Shown: positions 43,401 to 58,400, counted from the stretch's first letter. The stretch: 64,000 bases of DNA from Chlamydomonas sphaeroides (GCA_001662425.1 BDDC01000243.1:1-64000), one strand, 5' to 3'. Translations and numbers: made by a program. The notes: generated from the sequence alone by a model not told the origin.

Positions 43401-46400
43401 TGCTCTTGTTTGCTTGCTCTCGCTGAGGAGATAGCTAAGGCGCAACGGACGCTACTCTTGTTAAGCATCCACCGTGCCCCCATTATCTTGTCGCTCGCAG
43501 AGATCCGTGTGGGATACGCACCCGCCAGCAACAATGCAACCGCCAACATCTCAGCCAATCCCCTCGTGTGGAAGCAGGTGAGTCCTATCATGAGAGGTGG
43601 CAGGACGGACTGCGCACGATGTAAGAGGCAGGGCACCACTGCATGCAGTTAACGCAATCACCCGCCCCACAGAATGTGGAGCTACAAATCCCCGTCGGTG
43701 GCTATCCCGTTGAGCTGTACCATCCGCTTCCGGAGGGCACCTGGGTTACACTGCAGGTGTGCCGCCATTTTATTTTAGTTGAAGCGGCGCATAATGCAGC
43801 TATCCATGATTGCATGCGGGGCAACTCGTCTCTGCAAGCAACTCAAAGCCTAGCACACTTGCATTTTTCGGTTTATTGTTGGCAGCCCTAACCGCTGTGG
43901 ACGTGCTTTTGCTTGCAACAGAACTTCCATCCACCAAATGCAAACGACGACTACCTGTTGTGAGTCTTGCGTGTTGTGGATAGCGTAGCGCGTGCCTGGA
44001 GTGCCAAACTTGAGCCGCTGTGTTAATTGCCCTTTATCTCGCCAGAAATGTACACGAGCTCGAGGTCTTCGGTGTGCCTCTCACATGTGCGTCAGACAGA
44101 AGCGAACGCAATGCAATGAGAGCATACTGCACTCCGTGGTGATGCACTCATCATGCCCGAAGTTCAACTCAGGCCTGAAACCGCCTCCATTGATGTCTCT
44201 CCACGGTGTTCTCCTGCAGCCGCAACCACGCCAGCTCCGGTGCCCAGTCTACCTGTGGCATCGTTGTACGACATGCACATGAACATCGCCGCCCAGCTCA
44301 CCAGGGGCTCCATGGCCTTCACGCTTTTCACGGACCCTGACGTCCGCAGCACCTGGCAACAAGTGGGTCGGGCCGAGTATCGACCCCTCTACGTACCTAC
44401 CACACGCATATATTCCCTGATTTATTTGCTGCTTTTTGTGTGGGCACCCGCATACCACTCGTTTGGATGCGGTCTGTCAAGTTGCCAGTCATGCATCCTT
44501 TCTCCTCCCCCTGCAGGCCCAGCTCATGTGCCGCTACCTGCCGAACCTGCCGGGGGGCTCCCTGGCCACTGTCCAGAGCGAGGCAGATCTGGACGTATTC
44601 CGGCGGCTGGCTGTGCTGGCAGACGGCAACGCACCCAAATTGTGGCTAGGATACACCGACTTGATGTCACCTGGTGCGTCAAATCGTGTTGGGGCCGAGG
44701 CATGGCGTGATGGAGCGGAGAGATTTTGTCGCAGCAGCTACAGCAGCGTTGATGGCAGCATGCACGTACCGCTTCTGCCCTGCCGCACGCAGACAAACCG
44801 TACTGGGTCCAGGACCAAATGGAGGTGGCCGAGGTGGCCGGCGCCTGGACCAGCAACAGCGCGCTGTCCGGAAACGAGGTGCGGGGCCTTGTCTCTGGGG
44901 CAGCGAGTGGTGAGGTTCCTCGGCAATGCTCCAACTCACCCACCTATCGCCCCCGCCTCTCCTGCAGACTGCCTCGTGCGGCTACCTGGACACAAGCGAC
45001 GGCCGCATCCTCCGAGCGCCGTGCAGCTCCAAGTTCGGCATGCTGTGCATGACGCCACGTGAGCGGCAGAGAGTCACACAGCATATACGTCGCTGGCTGT
45101 GTATGTAATCCAACATCCCACACGTGTTCAATGGACTGATCCTCCTCTCAGGTGGCGACCAGCACGTTGAGGTGGCCGAGCTGTCGGGCGACGGCCTCCC
45201 CAACATCGTGGTCCTCACCAGCTGCCCCTACGATGGAGGCGCATCACTGATGGGCTTCCAGCAGCCCTCGCCGCCCTCGCTGGCAATCGCCGAGGACAGC
45301 GGCGTGCGGCCGGAGCTGTGGTCGCGCACCTGCGGCGATGGTGAGTTCCGGCTTGAAACAACAATGGTGCACCAACTTGGTGCCCTGCGCACCATGATGC
45401 CCTGCGGCGACTGTGTCATATTCCTGCTGTGTGGCCCTTGCGTGCATCCTCAACTCCCATAGCCACCTGGTATATAACTCGTTCGTTGCCACAGGTATCC
45501 CGATCTGGAAGATGGACAGGGAGCAGTGTGACCTGGGTCAGGGTACGTTATGTGCAGGGCAGCCCCAGCATTCGTTCTGCGGCAAGCCAGAGACGACGGA
45601 GCTCATGCCCCACGCTGTGCGTGTCTGTCCGTAGATAATGGCATTATGGGGGGGCTCTGCAGCCCTACTTGCGCAATCGAGCAGCGCTTCACGGTCCGGG
45701 CCTCTGCCACCGAGGCCTTCATCGCCCTGGGCAGCGGCAACCAGGTGAGCTGCGTGCGCTGGCGCCGGCAGCACGGCTATCACGAAGTTTGCGCGTGATG
45801 TTGAAGGCACCCCCATGTGTGTGCCTTCCCTGTCCCAGATGCTGGACCGCCTAGGTGTGGACACCTACCTGTACGGCCAGGCCCGCTTCTTCCGCGAGCT
45901 GGCAGCTGAGCCCACCGAGCCGCTGCTTGTCAAGGGACTCAAGGCAGATGCCGGACGCAATGGTGGGCCTGGGTGGTGCGTGCCGAGCTGATCAGTGCGA
46001 GGCTCGCTCTGATCTACGGGAAGTTCAACCGTTTCTTGACGTTTTGCACAATCAACCTGCCCTCCCGCCCCAGGCTTCCCCGCTAACCGGCCCATCGTGG
46101 TCCACAAAGAGCGTGCCCTGGCGCCCGGCATCCCCTTTCAGTACAGGTGCGGGGCGGCCACAGCATGCAGGTGCCGGCCGATCCAACGACGCCACATGGC
46201 CATATTCATCACCCTCAATGGCGATGGTCCTTGTGCATACCTGAAGCCTTGCTGCCGTACGCTAATGCAGGGCCGTCATGGTCACAGACCGCTCCGCGCT
46301 GCTGCCAGACTGGACAAATGTGGAGACAGCCAGCGTGACGGACCCCTCGTTCACAACGGGTGCGCGGCGGCTGGGCTGGAGGGGTGCCGCCACCCATGCG

Positions 46401-49400
46401 CGCTGTTGCAGCTTATACTGCCGGCTGCGGCTGATGTATGCTGGCGGGTGCGTCGCAGTAGATTGCCACGTCATTCGCCGCTTCGTATCTGCTGCCCCCG
46501 TGCACGCAGCTACCACCACCTGCGGCTGCACGCCCGACAACCCTGGCGGCCAGCCCGTCAACCTGACTGTGGAGCAGCAGTTTGATGCCATCGCGCTGAG
46601 GTGCGCTCCTGGGTCCCGCGCATGATTGTGGGCCGGCCTTAGGACTAGCACTGTTTACCGCGCCATCTTACTTGCATGACGCGCTCCCCCGCCTCCTCAC
46701 GCGCCACAGCTGGGTGGTGGGCAGCGCCTGCGAGAGCACGGTTGCTGTCACTCGCAGCCTGGTGGACCCCGTCACCGGCGACCCTGGCAGCCCAACCACG
46801 GTGGCGCAGCTCGGCATCGGGTGAGCGTGCATGGGCGGGGGCAGTGTTATGTCGCCGCCTGACCTGTAAACTGCTAGCTGCACAATGCTGCAGTCGGCGT
46901 CCATGAGCGAAGCAGTGCGTGTCATTGTCATTGTGCAATTGATGTGTGCCTGCTCCGTGTTGCACTGCAAAACGGCGCAGGCTTAAGTGCGGCATACTGT
47001 ACCGCCCCTCCAAGACGGAGGTGGACGAGGACATTGTGCGTGACAGCTTGCAAGTGAGTACGGGCGGGTGTGCGCAAGTAGTCAGACATGCTACGCAATC
47101 CTCACATGTCCTCCTTTGTCCTTACCCTATGTTCAGGTCGGCATGACCTACCGGTGCGTTCCATACCGTGCGTCCGGTCAGCCCCGTTTCACCTCGTGTG
47201 CAGCGGCCACATTGCGCACATGGGATTGGGCTGCACAGCAGCGGCGGGCTTGCGCGAGCATTGCAAGAGTAGCCAAGGACATACACTGAGGCCAAAGCTA
47301 GCGGAGGCTGCAAAGCTGCCAGTGCCGTGTGCTGGACTGCTTTGCTGTGCTGCCGCTCGCCCTCTCCCAGGTACTGTGTCGTCGTGTCCAGCGCAGCCCT
47401 CACTGTGTTCTTTCTCAACGCCGCTGGTGAGTCCTGGTGCCGTCTAGGAGGGGCCAAGTCCGGCTGGTCAGGCCAGTACTCCAAACATGTACATATTTTC
47501 TGTTTGCTTCACGCCTTGTGTGGTTGCTTCAAACAAACATGATTGTCGTGCCATGTGTTGTATGTCACCCAGACCCGCTGAACCCGGCGCGCTTCATCAG
47601 CGAGCCCATCTGCAAGGACATCCGCATTCAGTGGGCCGCACGCATCAACGGAGAGGTGGGGCTGGATTGAGCCTCCTGGCGTGGTCGCGCACCTGCACAT
47701 AATGCTGTGCCTTGTGCTGCACCGCACACTGCTCACCTCCGCATGCTCCCCTCTTCCACGCAAGGCCCAGCCGCAACATCATTCGGCGCCCCCCCCCCCC
47801 CCCCCCCCCCCCNNNNNNNNNNNNNNNNNNNNNNNNNNNNNNNNNNNNNNNNNNNNNNNNNNNNNNNNNNNNNNNNNNNNNNNNNNNNNNNNNNNNNNNN
47901 NNNNNNNNNNNNNNNNNNNNNNNNNNNNNNNNNNNNNNNNNNNNNNNNNNNNNNNNNNNNNNNNNNNNNNNNNNNNNNNNNNNNNNNNNNNNNNNNNNNN
48001 NNNNNNNNNNNNNNNNNNNNNNNNNNNNNNNNNNNNNNNNNNNNNNNNNNNNNNNNNNNNNNNNNNNNNNNNNNNNNNNNNNNNNNNNNNNNNNNNNNNN
48101 NNNNNNNNNNNNNNNNNNNNNNNNNNNNNNNNNNNNNNNNNNNNNNNNNNNNNNNNNNNNNNNNNNNNNNNNNGCATCCGCCTGACGGCCCGCCTGCTGG
48201 GTAGCCCCTATGTTGCCAGCACAGTAACAGAAGACAGCGGCCGCTACACCATCACGCTGCAGGCGGACGTGCCGGACTGCGACCCAGTGCTGGCGCCAGG
48301 TGCGGAGGCGAGCGGGCTTGCTTGTTAGATAGCCGGTGGCTGCCCCAAACGAACCGGCGTTTGGTTGGCAGAACGGCCGGACCTGAACTCTTTCGCCGTT
48401 AACTGCCGCAGAGGGCTGCCTCAGCCAGTCCGTGCGGTGAGCAGGCTGCTGGGTCCAACCATGGAAAGACGTTTGCTACTGCTACGTTTGCTACTGAGGA
48501 TGAGGATGCTGCACCTGTTCATCTCTGCCCTGCTGCCCTTCCTGTGCAGTCTCTCCGCCACCGCCCGCACCAAGCTGCGCTCGGGCCGAGTGCTGCAGCA
48601 CAGCTTCTCCATCAACAACAGGGCGGGCGGCAGCCAGACCCTGGCCATGCAGCACATGCAGGTGGCGCAGAGCCTGCGCATCCTGGACGAGACCGCCCTG
48701 CCCATCGTGGGAGACGTGAGGTGAGTCAACTTTCACAAGCTGATTCAAATCGTTTTTGCTGCACGCCTTCGTCTTTGCTGACTTCAGGTCATGTATGTGT
48801 GCCTCGCTCTGCCCTTCAGGTGGCCCGGCACAGCTCAGAACCAGGGCTATGACCAGCCGCGTGGCTGCCCCATTGCGGGGGCCAAGGTGTGCACCATCAA
48901 CACACGTGACCAGTCCATCGTTGGGTGCGCTGAATCGGACATTGATGGCCGCTTCCTGCTTGCCACTGGCGTCGGAGCCGTGGTGCGGCTCGACGTCAAG
49001 TGGAACAACCACACCTTTGACGTGACAATGCCGCCAAACATACCGGTGAGACAACCCTGAGACTGAGGGGCACGATACCCGATGCATGATGTGCTGAGAA
49101 GCAATGCGGCATTTACAGCACGATATATGCTCATTTGTCACACACCTACCTGCTGCATATGTGCGTGCATGGTTTTAGGTGGAGGACAACAACGCCTTCG
49201 AGGTTGCCACTCCGGTGTATGATATTGACATCCGGGACACAGTGACACGCAAGATCAGGGTGAGAGCAGCATCGCTGGGCATAGCAAAGTTCTGCTGTGT
49301 TGAGCCTCTTGACGCCCCAAGCGGATGGGCACTGCAAACATGCACCCCCATGTATGGATGCTCCTGTGCATTATTCCCTGCGTGCCGTGGCACCACAGGT

Positions 49401-52400
49401 CGGGGCTGTGGGCGGGCTGTGCCGCTACCCGCTTGGTGCCGTGACGGTGCAGTTCACCGCATACGAGTGCGACGCCCAGAGCAACCAGCGAGCCATCCAC
49501 CGCCAAGTGGCCTTGCTGCCGGGCGCGCAGTACACGTGAGCAAGCAGGGAGTGCGCATCGCCCACCTGGATACGCCTGCTGTGATGCCTGTCTCGTGTCA
49601 GCAACACCACACTACGGAAAACCGGCGATCTTCATTGCCCCTGCAGGGACTTCACGTTGCCGGCTCTCGGATGGGATGTGTCCTTTGTGGGCATCGACGA
49701 CGCCATCCCCGGTCTGAGCCCTGAGGCAGTGCGCAACTACCTGCTCATCACAAATCAGGCGAGCCAGGACCGACCCCCGGGGACGGAGTTGCTGCCCTGA
49801 CCATCCCTGCTTTGCCGAACCGATCAACACCCCCCATCCCACCATCTGTACATGGGCCCTGTCTACACGTTTCGAAAATAACAGATGACCAAGTTCAAGA
49901 ACCTGACGATTGATTTTGACGGCAAGGACGACCCCGTGGACGGCGGCGGCACACCCACACTTACGTTTGCCTTCAACGCGCCCAATGAACTCGAGGTGGG
50001 ATCTGCACATGCGCTCCAGTGAACCGTGCCAGCTAGTCAAGCAGATGAGGACATGGCAGAATCATGTGTGATCAATCACCTGTGTTGACACACTTTCCTG
50101 CTGCAACAACCCTGCATAGGTCGAGGTGTGCCGGGACTACAAGGTATGCACTGGACTTTGCATCACGTGTCAGTGGGGGTGGGATTGCAAGGGCCCCGCT
50201 GTGACTATGCTTGGAAACCAAATTCCCAATGTCACCTCTGTGCATCCTGCCCTTCCATCGCATTTTCTGCCACCCTACTCGCGTGCGTGCAGGGCGGCTA
50301 CGTCAACTGCGGGGCCTATTCGCTGTCCAACGTGTGTAGTGGCACTGCCGCGGCCACCACCTTGGACAGCGTGTACCGTGCCTACAGTGTGCCCGACAGC
50401 GCCCTGGTGGGCAAGGACGTGGTGTTACTGAGGAGAGGTGCGGCGTGGGGGGAGGGTCGGCAATGATAGTCGTTACAAGTGATGGTGGGAGCTGTTGACT
50501 GTGCCCTGCTCATGCTTGTGCGCCTTCCACACGTACGCAGCTGGCAAGTTCAAGGCCCGCATCCGGCTGTACCAGATGTACGGCAGGCTGCGATGTGAAC
50601 GTTTTCGCCAGCGTGATGATCCAGGACAGCATTGCCGGCGACGTGGACAGCAATCGCTGCTCCGTATCCAAGGGAGGCTGCACCCAGCAGGTGCGTGCGG
50701 AGGAAGATGTGCCCTGCTCTGACCCTTGCCCACCAAGCAATCTCTTTTCTTGCACCTTGGTTACATGCGTATCATCATGCGGTGCCCTACTTCATCATGT
50801 ACCAACAGGTCCAGCTGGACGAGGCGTATGGTGCAACAGAGTTTGGGTACGAGCTGGTCCCCGGCGCTCCCAACTTTGGGCGGGAGACAGCGTACACATG
50901 GCCCCTGAGCATCACAGCCACTAGCCAGGGCTGGCCCTCGAGGTCCTTCAACCTGATGGCCATTGTGGAGGGCAACACCACACGGTCGGGCTCAGGTGGG
51001 GTTAGTTGTGGTGCCGTGGTGTGCATCTGCTGGCAGTATGCATGTTTGTGAGCTTGCAGAGGCACCCACACGCACGTCCACACGCATTCTTATACACGTT
51101 AATTTATGCTTACTCCACGTCGCTTGCAATCAATCCATGCTTTTATATTGCTGTGATCCCTCCCGTTCGCAGGTTACATCGAAATCCCAGTACCGGTGAG
51201 CTTGCGTAACTGGGTGAAACCACGTTGCAAAACTGTGAATCCACACACCGTGATTTGTTTGCGTTTCATGTCGCCGACAGAATAGCTTGGTTATGGGACA
51301 CAACGTTTACTTCCTGCCGCCCACCCTCAGGTGCCGCTGCTCATCCTGCGCGACCCTCCTGGCGACGGCAGCTACGCAACCCTGGAGAGCAGCATCAGCA
51401 CCGCCGTCAAGTGAGGAGCGGCCAAGCAATATGCAAGGCATGCAGCAGAGGCAGCAACCCGCAGGATTGATTGGATTATTGGTCGACAAAAGCTATATCC
51501 GCCATGACACGTTCACATGCGCATGCCCCCCTCTTCCTCATGACCACCGCATTGGCGTGATGCCAGACTGTCCATGTACAATCATGACAAGGCCACGTGC
51601 GACGGTGTGGGCAATCCGGAGATGCTGCAAAAAGCGCTCGTCTGGGTGAGCACTAAACTTAAGGCGACTGCACGTAGTTCTGGGGGCCTATGCATTGGCA
51701 AAACACAAAGCGAGCCTGCGCTCAAAGCTGTTGCTTGGTCCCATTGCCTGTTGGCCGCTTCTGCATGTGTCACCAACACAGAATATTCTCAACGCAATCC
51801 CTTTTGGCAAGGCAAGTCGATAATTCGCAGTCCAGTTCGCCCAGCATAGTACCACGTCACAGACTTGCCATGTGTTCACGACACGCACTGCTGACAAGCA
51901 ATTGCTGACTGATAATATTACACCTGCCACCGTAGTTGGCAAAGTCGGGAGATATCGCCAAGGTGCGTGGCCAGGGCACGCACTGCAGGCTCCGTCGCCC
52001 CTGTACCGGGCTGCAGTCCGTCTCTGCGTTGCTAGGCCGACTTGCTGCGGGCACGCAGCAGCGCAGTGTGCTGTTGCGCGGGGCCACGAGGTTAGCGTGG
52101 AGGGACGGAGCAGCGCAGCCCATCCATGCCCCGTGTAACTCTTTAAATCCCATGGCGTTGCTGCCCCTGCTCTCCGCACATTTCAGGGCCTGTCAAAGGC
52201 CGCGAAGCTCTCCAACAAGGCGGATGAGCTGGCCAAGGCGCCCAAGCTGTGAGCTGCTGCTGTAATCCAGAAATTGCATAGAACGCCGTACTAAGTACCA
52301 CGAAACTGACGAGGCTCCCCATACCGCCCTCTTACGCGATGACCATATGAATTAGGGGCATCGGCCAAATGCTAACCAAACTCGTCAAAAATTGTAAGTG

Positions 52401-55400
52401 TCATCCATCTATGGGGTGCGTGCGTTGTACACCTAGAAACATAGGTACAGCAAACTTGACTTGCCAAACTTGCTAAAAGGAGGTAGGGCGATTCCGATCA
52501 GCAGGATGGCGTAGGCCACCGACCGCTTTGCAACCTGCAGCCCGACATGGAATGAAGGGGATTGGGTTGGGGGTGCTGCCTGTTGTGCCTATGTACTTGC
52601 TCGGGGAGTCGCCAGGGCTCGCAGCGTGCCTAGCCTACCTGCGCCCAAGCTCCCACATCATGATGTGAGCGCTGATCAGCGCTGCTGGACGATGCCGTCT
52701 TTGCCTACGCGACCCCATGCCGCCGACCCGCCAGCCAAGAGCAAGATTGTTAACTGGGAAGCCCTGCGGGCAGCCAAGGCGGGTGATGACGTTGATAGTG
52801 CAGCCAGCGCAGCCCGGGCAGCTGATATCGCTGTTTCGGGCTTGGGCAATGAGCCGATGACAGGCATCCGCCTGGGCCTGGCAAAGCTTCGCCAGCGCGT
52901 CAATGCCTGGGCCAGCAGGTGAGTTGTGTGGGATCGCATGACACCTGCCTTGAGATGGGCTCTAGCTGTCACTGGCACCGTGCGTGCACCTGGACCCTGC
53001 GTGCGCCTGATGCATACAAGTACATGCTCATTTGCTCAACCAACTGTTGTTACGCTGCTAGGCTACGAGGCGCGGCAGACAATGCTGGCGGCACTGTTGC
53101 GGACGCCGGGGACGACCTTGTGCGTAATGCCGACGAAGCTGGTGCAGACATCGCGGGCGGTGGAGCAGTCGTGGGCGACGTGGGCGATGTGAGCACGCAT
53201 GCGACACACGTCTGGTCCGCTGCAGTCCCTGAGATATAGAGCCCGCACAGTCTGCAATATCATCAGTGTAGCCTGCTGCGGTACGTCGGCGCTGAACTGC
53301 GTGCACATGCAACGGCTGTGCTCTGACATGCAGGCCACTCGTTCGCGGTCCGGCGCTGTGAGCGATGCTGCCACTACTCGTCCTCGGTCCGGCGCGATGG
53401 CCGGCAATGATGCTGACAATGTACTTGCGGGGCGGCCCATTGGCGGCGACGTGGCAACTCCCGGCGAGGCAGCGGTGGGTCACCCGGCCCTTAATGTGAT
53501 GCTAGCTCGTTGAGAAGCTCCAAGGAGCGAGGCTTGGACGCACGCACGCGCATGCCACTGGTGCCGTGCAGTGCTGTCAACTGCAGCTCCCCCCTACATG
53601 CATTGCAGGAGCTGCCCAGCACATGGGGCCAAAAGCTCAAGGCTGTGGCTACCAAGGCTGCGTCCGCGGCTTTAGGGGGAGCTGCCCAGCCGTTGAAGTG
53701 GTTCAGGGTGCGTTCTGTGCGGGTGCCCCAGCCACAGAGCCGTTCGCCGAGCAGCTTGCCATGTAATAGATAGGGGCCAAGCAGCAGATCAACAGTCGCC
53801 CCACAAGCTCGTCGCAACTCAGCACCAACCGTGATAGGCGCACGGGTGGCACTGGCTGTTCCGATACGCTCACTAGTTTCCTGACATCAGTATATCCCCA
53901 TGTTCTGCCTCCAAGCGCAAATTTGCTGAAGGTCTTGGGGAACAAATCGAGGGCTTGGAGAACATCTATGACTTTTTGGCCGACGACATCAGCATTTCAA
54001 CCGTGGGCAAGGCATGGGCCACGGTGAGACGTGCGCCGCAGCATGCTGGTGACAAGCACCCCGCCTGACGTCACCTTGACCGCACTGGCGGGCGCATGAT
54101 GCCCTCACAACTCGCGCCCATACGACTAAATGCCACGCAGTATGCGCGCCTGGTGGGCATAGCAGACCGAAAAGAGGTGAATACGCAAAGCGCGCATAAC
54201 TCGGCAAGCCGTGTGTGCGTTGCAAGCACTCTATTGTGCTGCCTTGCCGTTATAAACTCACTCAAATTGCCCGCCCAACCTACCCGACCCGAGCAGGCGA
54301 GGCGTAATGCGGAGGTCCCTGGCCCCGAAGGCCTTGCCACTGGTCGAGGCGCAGGCCTGTCCTTCCGCCGCACTGCTACAAAGGAGCAGGTAAGCCACTG
54401 GTCTGTCACGCGAGAGGGTGTATGCACATGTTATGCACTGGACAGCACCACATGATCGATCCTCGTGCAAGTGCTCTAACATAACCATGCATGCATATTT
54501 GCAGATGATGGCAGACCTGCTCGAGGGTGTTGGGCTGTGAGTGTAGCAAACGTACCGCAGAGTCACATGGGACTGCATGCTAGCGCGGCTGATGGGTGCC
54601 GTGATGACTGGCATCGCGGATGTGCGTGGGAGGCTCTACAATGCAAGTTTTCAACTAGCAACATTTGTGCCTGGCCATCCCGGCATGTCCCTATCTATGT
54701 CCCTCAAACCGCGTAGAGACACAAATGACGAGCTTTCTCTCTGGATGCTGGGTGCGTTTTGCCTGTCACCGAACTGAAGCGCAATCAAGCCACCTTCAAG
54801 TATTCAAGACCACCCTCAGAAGCTGGCTGCGCGCACCATCACCATTTCGAGTGCCGCTCGCTCGTCCCATGTGCCTTTGTGAACAATCCGTGCGATGATC
54901 CCCGGTGCGTCTTCTGGGCTGCAGGCGAGCTAAACGCGCTGGATCCTGATGAGACTGCCGAGCTGATTGCCAAGACTGTTCTGAGGTGCGTGAACATATA
55001 TTTACACATTGCCCTTAGCCGCGTGCTGCAAGCTCACTTGCATGCGATATGATATCACATGCACGTTTGCTTGCAGGTACGACCAGTTTGCCGAGGACAT
55101 GGAGGAGCTTGGCTTGAGGGATCTGCCCAAGGTTAAGCCCACATCACTGGCGGTTGCATTCAACAAGGTTGGTCACGTCTGGTACATGCAGAGCGAGTAG
55201 ACTCGGATTGCCTCTATCGGCCACAATAGCATCGTTTTACACGATTGCTTTTGCAAGCAATTTGATGCCCACAAATCAGCAGAGGCATATGCTTGTCCCG
55301 GGAAACAGGGCGCATAGGGGGCTTCGGCCCTCCTGATCGCCCTACCTCCTTAAATCACGGCGAGTCAAGCTCGCCGTACATCTATTTCTATTTCTATTTT

Positions 55401-58400
55401 CATATGCTTGTCACGTATTGGCGCCCAGCAGTGCCCATGCATGGCTGGTGCCCCATGTACGCTTCCAGGACCCATACGCCATGGGCGCTGGCAACAAGGG
55501 CTTGGGCAACGAGCCAAGCAAGGTGGAGCCCTCGTACATCCCCCGAACCCCTGGCATCGCCACCCCCGACTTTGAGGGTACGCACCACATACACTTGAGG
55601 TCCTGTCACGATCAGTCCAGCAAGCTAAAACAGAGCGATGCAACGGATCCCCAAACACGGGGCTTGATAAAACTTTCATACTTACTTGGCCTTGCTGACC
55701 CTATCACACCCACCCTTCATCTGCCGCCTGCCAGTCTACCCCACCAAGCTCAATATCATCGTAAGTGACGTGCAGCTCCCATGCGTGCAGGATCAGGGTT
55801 CGTTCTGCTCGTTAGTTATGCACGCCGCAATATATCCATTGCTCTTTCTCGCTGTACTCTGCCGCCTACCACACCAGATGCCTCAATGTGCACGGTCCAC
55901 CGGTGAGCCTAGTGACGAGGAACAAACAGCCAGAGGTTGTGAAGCCTGGCCAGGCCTAGCTAGACTATCTCAGAACCATACGCTGCTCATATGCTTACAC
56001 CATACACCAACTCCTTCCCCTACCCCATGCAGTTGGCATTGGGTTCGACATAGACATCGTCACGGTAAGCATGGTGCATGTGCGGCATGCAGCACTTACC
56101 TTGCATGGCTTAGCTGTTGCAGCTATATATATGTATATATGTATATATATGTGGTTTGCCTTACGAGCAACAGGTTGCAACCGATCGATCTGGTGCTCCG
56201 CCCTGGCTTACTGTTACTTGCTACAACACCCACTGTGAATACGCCCCGCAGTGTGCTGGCCTTGGTAAGCAGCTATAAGTGGCTGTGGCGAATAAGGTAT
56301 CTATCTGCCGGCCACGAACAAAGATCGGTCACATTTGTCGGGGCTATGTCTGCAGGCTTTATGGTCTGCTTGCCAGCCGTCCGTGACCGAGGACAGGCTG
56401 GTATCATTACCGACAAGACCTGGTACAATGATGGTGAGTGTCCGTCATGTGCTGCTCTTAAAATAATACGCCCTGTGAAGGGTGGATGTCAAGCGGCTGT
56501 CCCATGACTTATAATGCCTTACAACCCGTGCAGAGGACTCCGAGTCGTACTACAAGGCAAGGGAATGGGCCAGGGGGACAGGCATGAAGGACCATGAAAG
56601 ACCGAGGTTGCATTGTGACGGCTGGTGTTCCAATACATCTTAATAGGCCTTATTACAAGCTATCTAGGCGTTAGCTCAGTCAACGCATGTAATCATTTCA
56701 AAGTCAAGTGAGCGACTGCTGCTGTGTTGCTGCTCCCCAACCCACCTTGCAGCTGACAATACAGCGCGAGGAGGGCTTCAGCACGCCAAGCGAATCAACA
56801 CCAGAGCTCACTGGCTCGGACGCGGACATGGTGCGAACTTGGCTGGCTGGCTGTTTGGGTCAATGCCATCACATTATAACTAGTTGCATGGGATGTCTGA
56901 TGACCCGCCCGTTCGTACCTGCTCGTCCACCACAGATCCTGGCACCCACATTTGCCATCATGTTTACTCTCCAGGTACGCACTTGCCTCACTCCCGTCTA
57001 TCCTCATCAGAGCACTACTCTGTGCCGATCACCATGTCGACTTCTTGCTTTGCGGTCCCACGTATGCTGCACTCATAGCTTGCACACCGCCAACCCGCAA
57101 TCATCTGCCATGCCGCCGGCTGGCATTTCCATACCCTCCCGCAGGATAAACTCGACTTTGACGCCCGCACGTGCAGTCCGAGGGTCACCATGGGCATTCC
57201 CGGCTGGGACCTGCGCGAGAACATGCATGGCACCGCCTGGCACAGGTGTGCATGTCTAGCGGCCTGTTTGGCTGCGCTTGCTTTGCAATTTTCTTCAGAA
57301 CCTGCACGCCCAATACTATCGCTTGCTTCTGTTATGATTGGTGCGCTGAGTTTCCGTTGTCGTCCCCTTGCCCCGCCTATCTCAGCGTGTGGCACATCAA
57401 AAACGTGGTTATACCCGAGCTGCAGAGCAAGCTGATCGCAGAAACTCGCAAGCCTGCTGCAGAGCAGAATGACGACGTGTTGTACAACACGTATCAGGTG
57501 CATGGGAGCAGCGATGGTGGCGGCGTTTTTATAGCATGTCTTGTGCCTGGCTGGCGTGGGTCAGCAGCAGCAGGTTTGCCTCTCCAACCTGCCAGGCTTC
57601 TGAGTCTGCCAATGGCACCGTCTGTGTTTGAATTTTTCGTGTTTCCATCATGCCTGCCTGCCCCAGGGAATCACTGGCTGGAACGACATCCTGTACGTTC
57701 ACGGCAATCTGACCGAGATGGCCAGAAAGAACGATGAGGAGCTGCCCAACTACCAGGTGGGGAGGTGGCAGGAGAGGGAGGGGTGGTGGATAGCCAAACA
57801 CATGTCTTGCTATAACCTTGGCAAAGCTGCCTGCTGCTGCCTACAGGTCGGGCAGCAGGACATCAACGGCCTGGTACAGGGCTCGGTGGAGGTGAGGTTG
57901 AGGTTGTCGTCGTCACGGCAAGCGAGGCCAGCATCACACCATTATCTGTCTGTACCATGGCCCCGACACCATCCGTATGTGTGTGCTTGCAATCTCTCCG
58001 CAGTCCGCATGGCACATGACGCTCGAGGACCATCCTGACCGGTGTGGTGATCGATGCGCAATATTCCATGATAGTGCGATTGATGGGAGGGAACTCAGGT
58101 TCCTCCAAAATTTGTAATCTTGCTCTAGATAGATCAACATCTTTGTATATTCCCACCATCAAGGCGTGCCATGCCTACGTGCACACTATCCGTTTTGCTA
58201 ACACAGGTCTATGAGTGCTTTCGAGGGCCGCAACACCGATGTCAACCGCCTACAGATGTCTGCGGTGGGTTGGGCACACCCTGCCGCTGATCCATCTCGT
58301 GCATTGCTGGGGCCGTCACAGCGCCGTGCGTGCCATGTGGCCAGATGACGCTTCTGTGATGCTGCTGCTACATAGCGCATGGCAACAACAATGCAACATA

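Noticed and set aside
50541..50590. Apparent +1 frameshift between KFKARIRLYQMYG and CDVNVFASV
   Set aside because: Using the acceptor at 50584-50586 (GGCAG|GCTGCG) joins the upstream exon in frame (AGA G|GC TGC), so the first peptide is intronic and no frameshift is needed.
52250..52265. TGA stop followed by TGTAA, suggesting the gene ends here
   Set aside because: The TGA lies in a GTGAGC donor. The acceptor at 52624 restores an open frame of the same composition, and the next junction (52918 to 53062) is also in phase.
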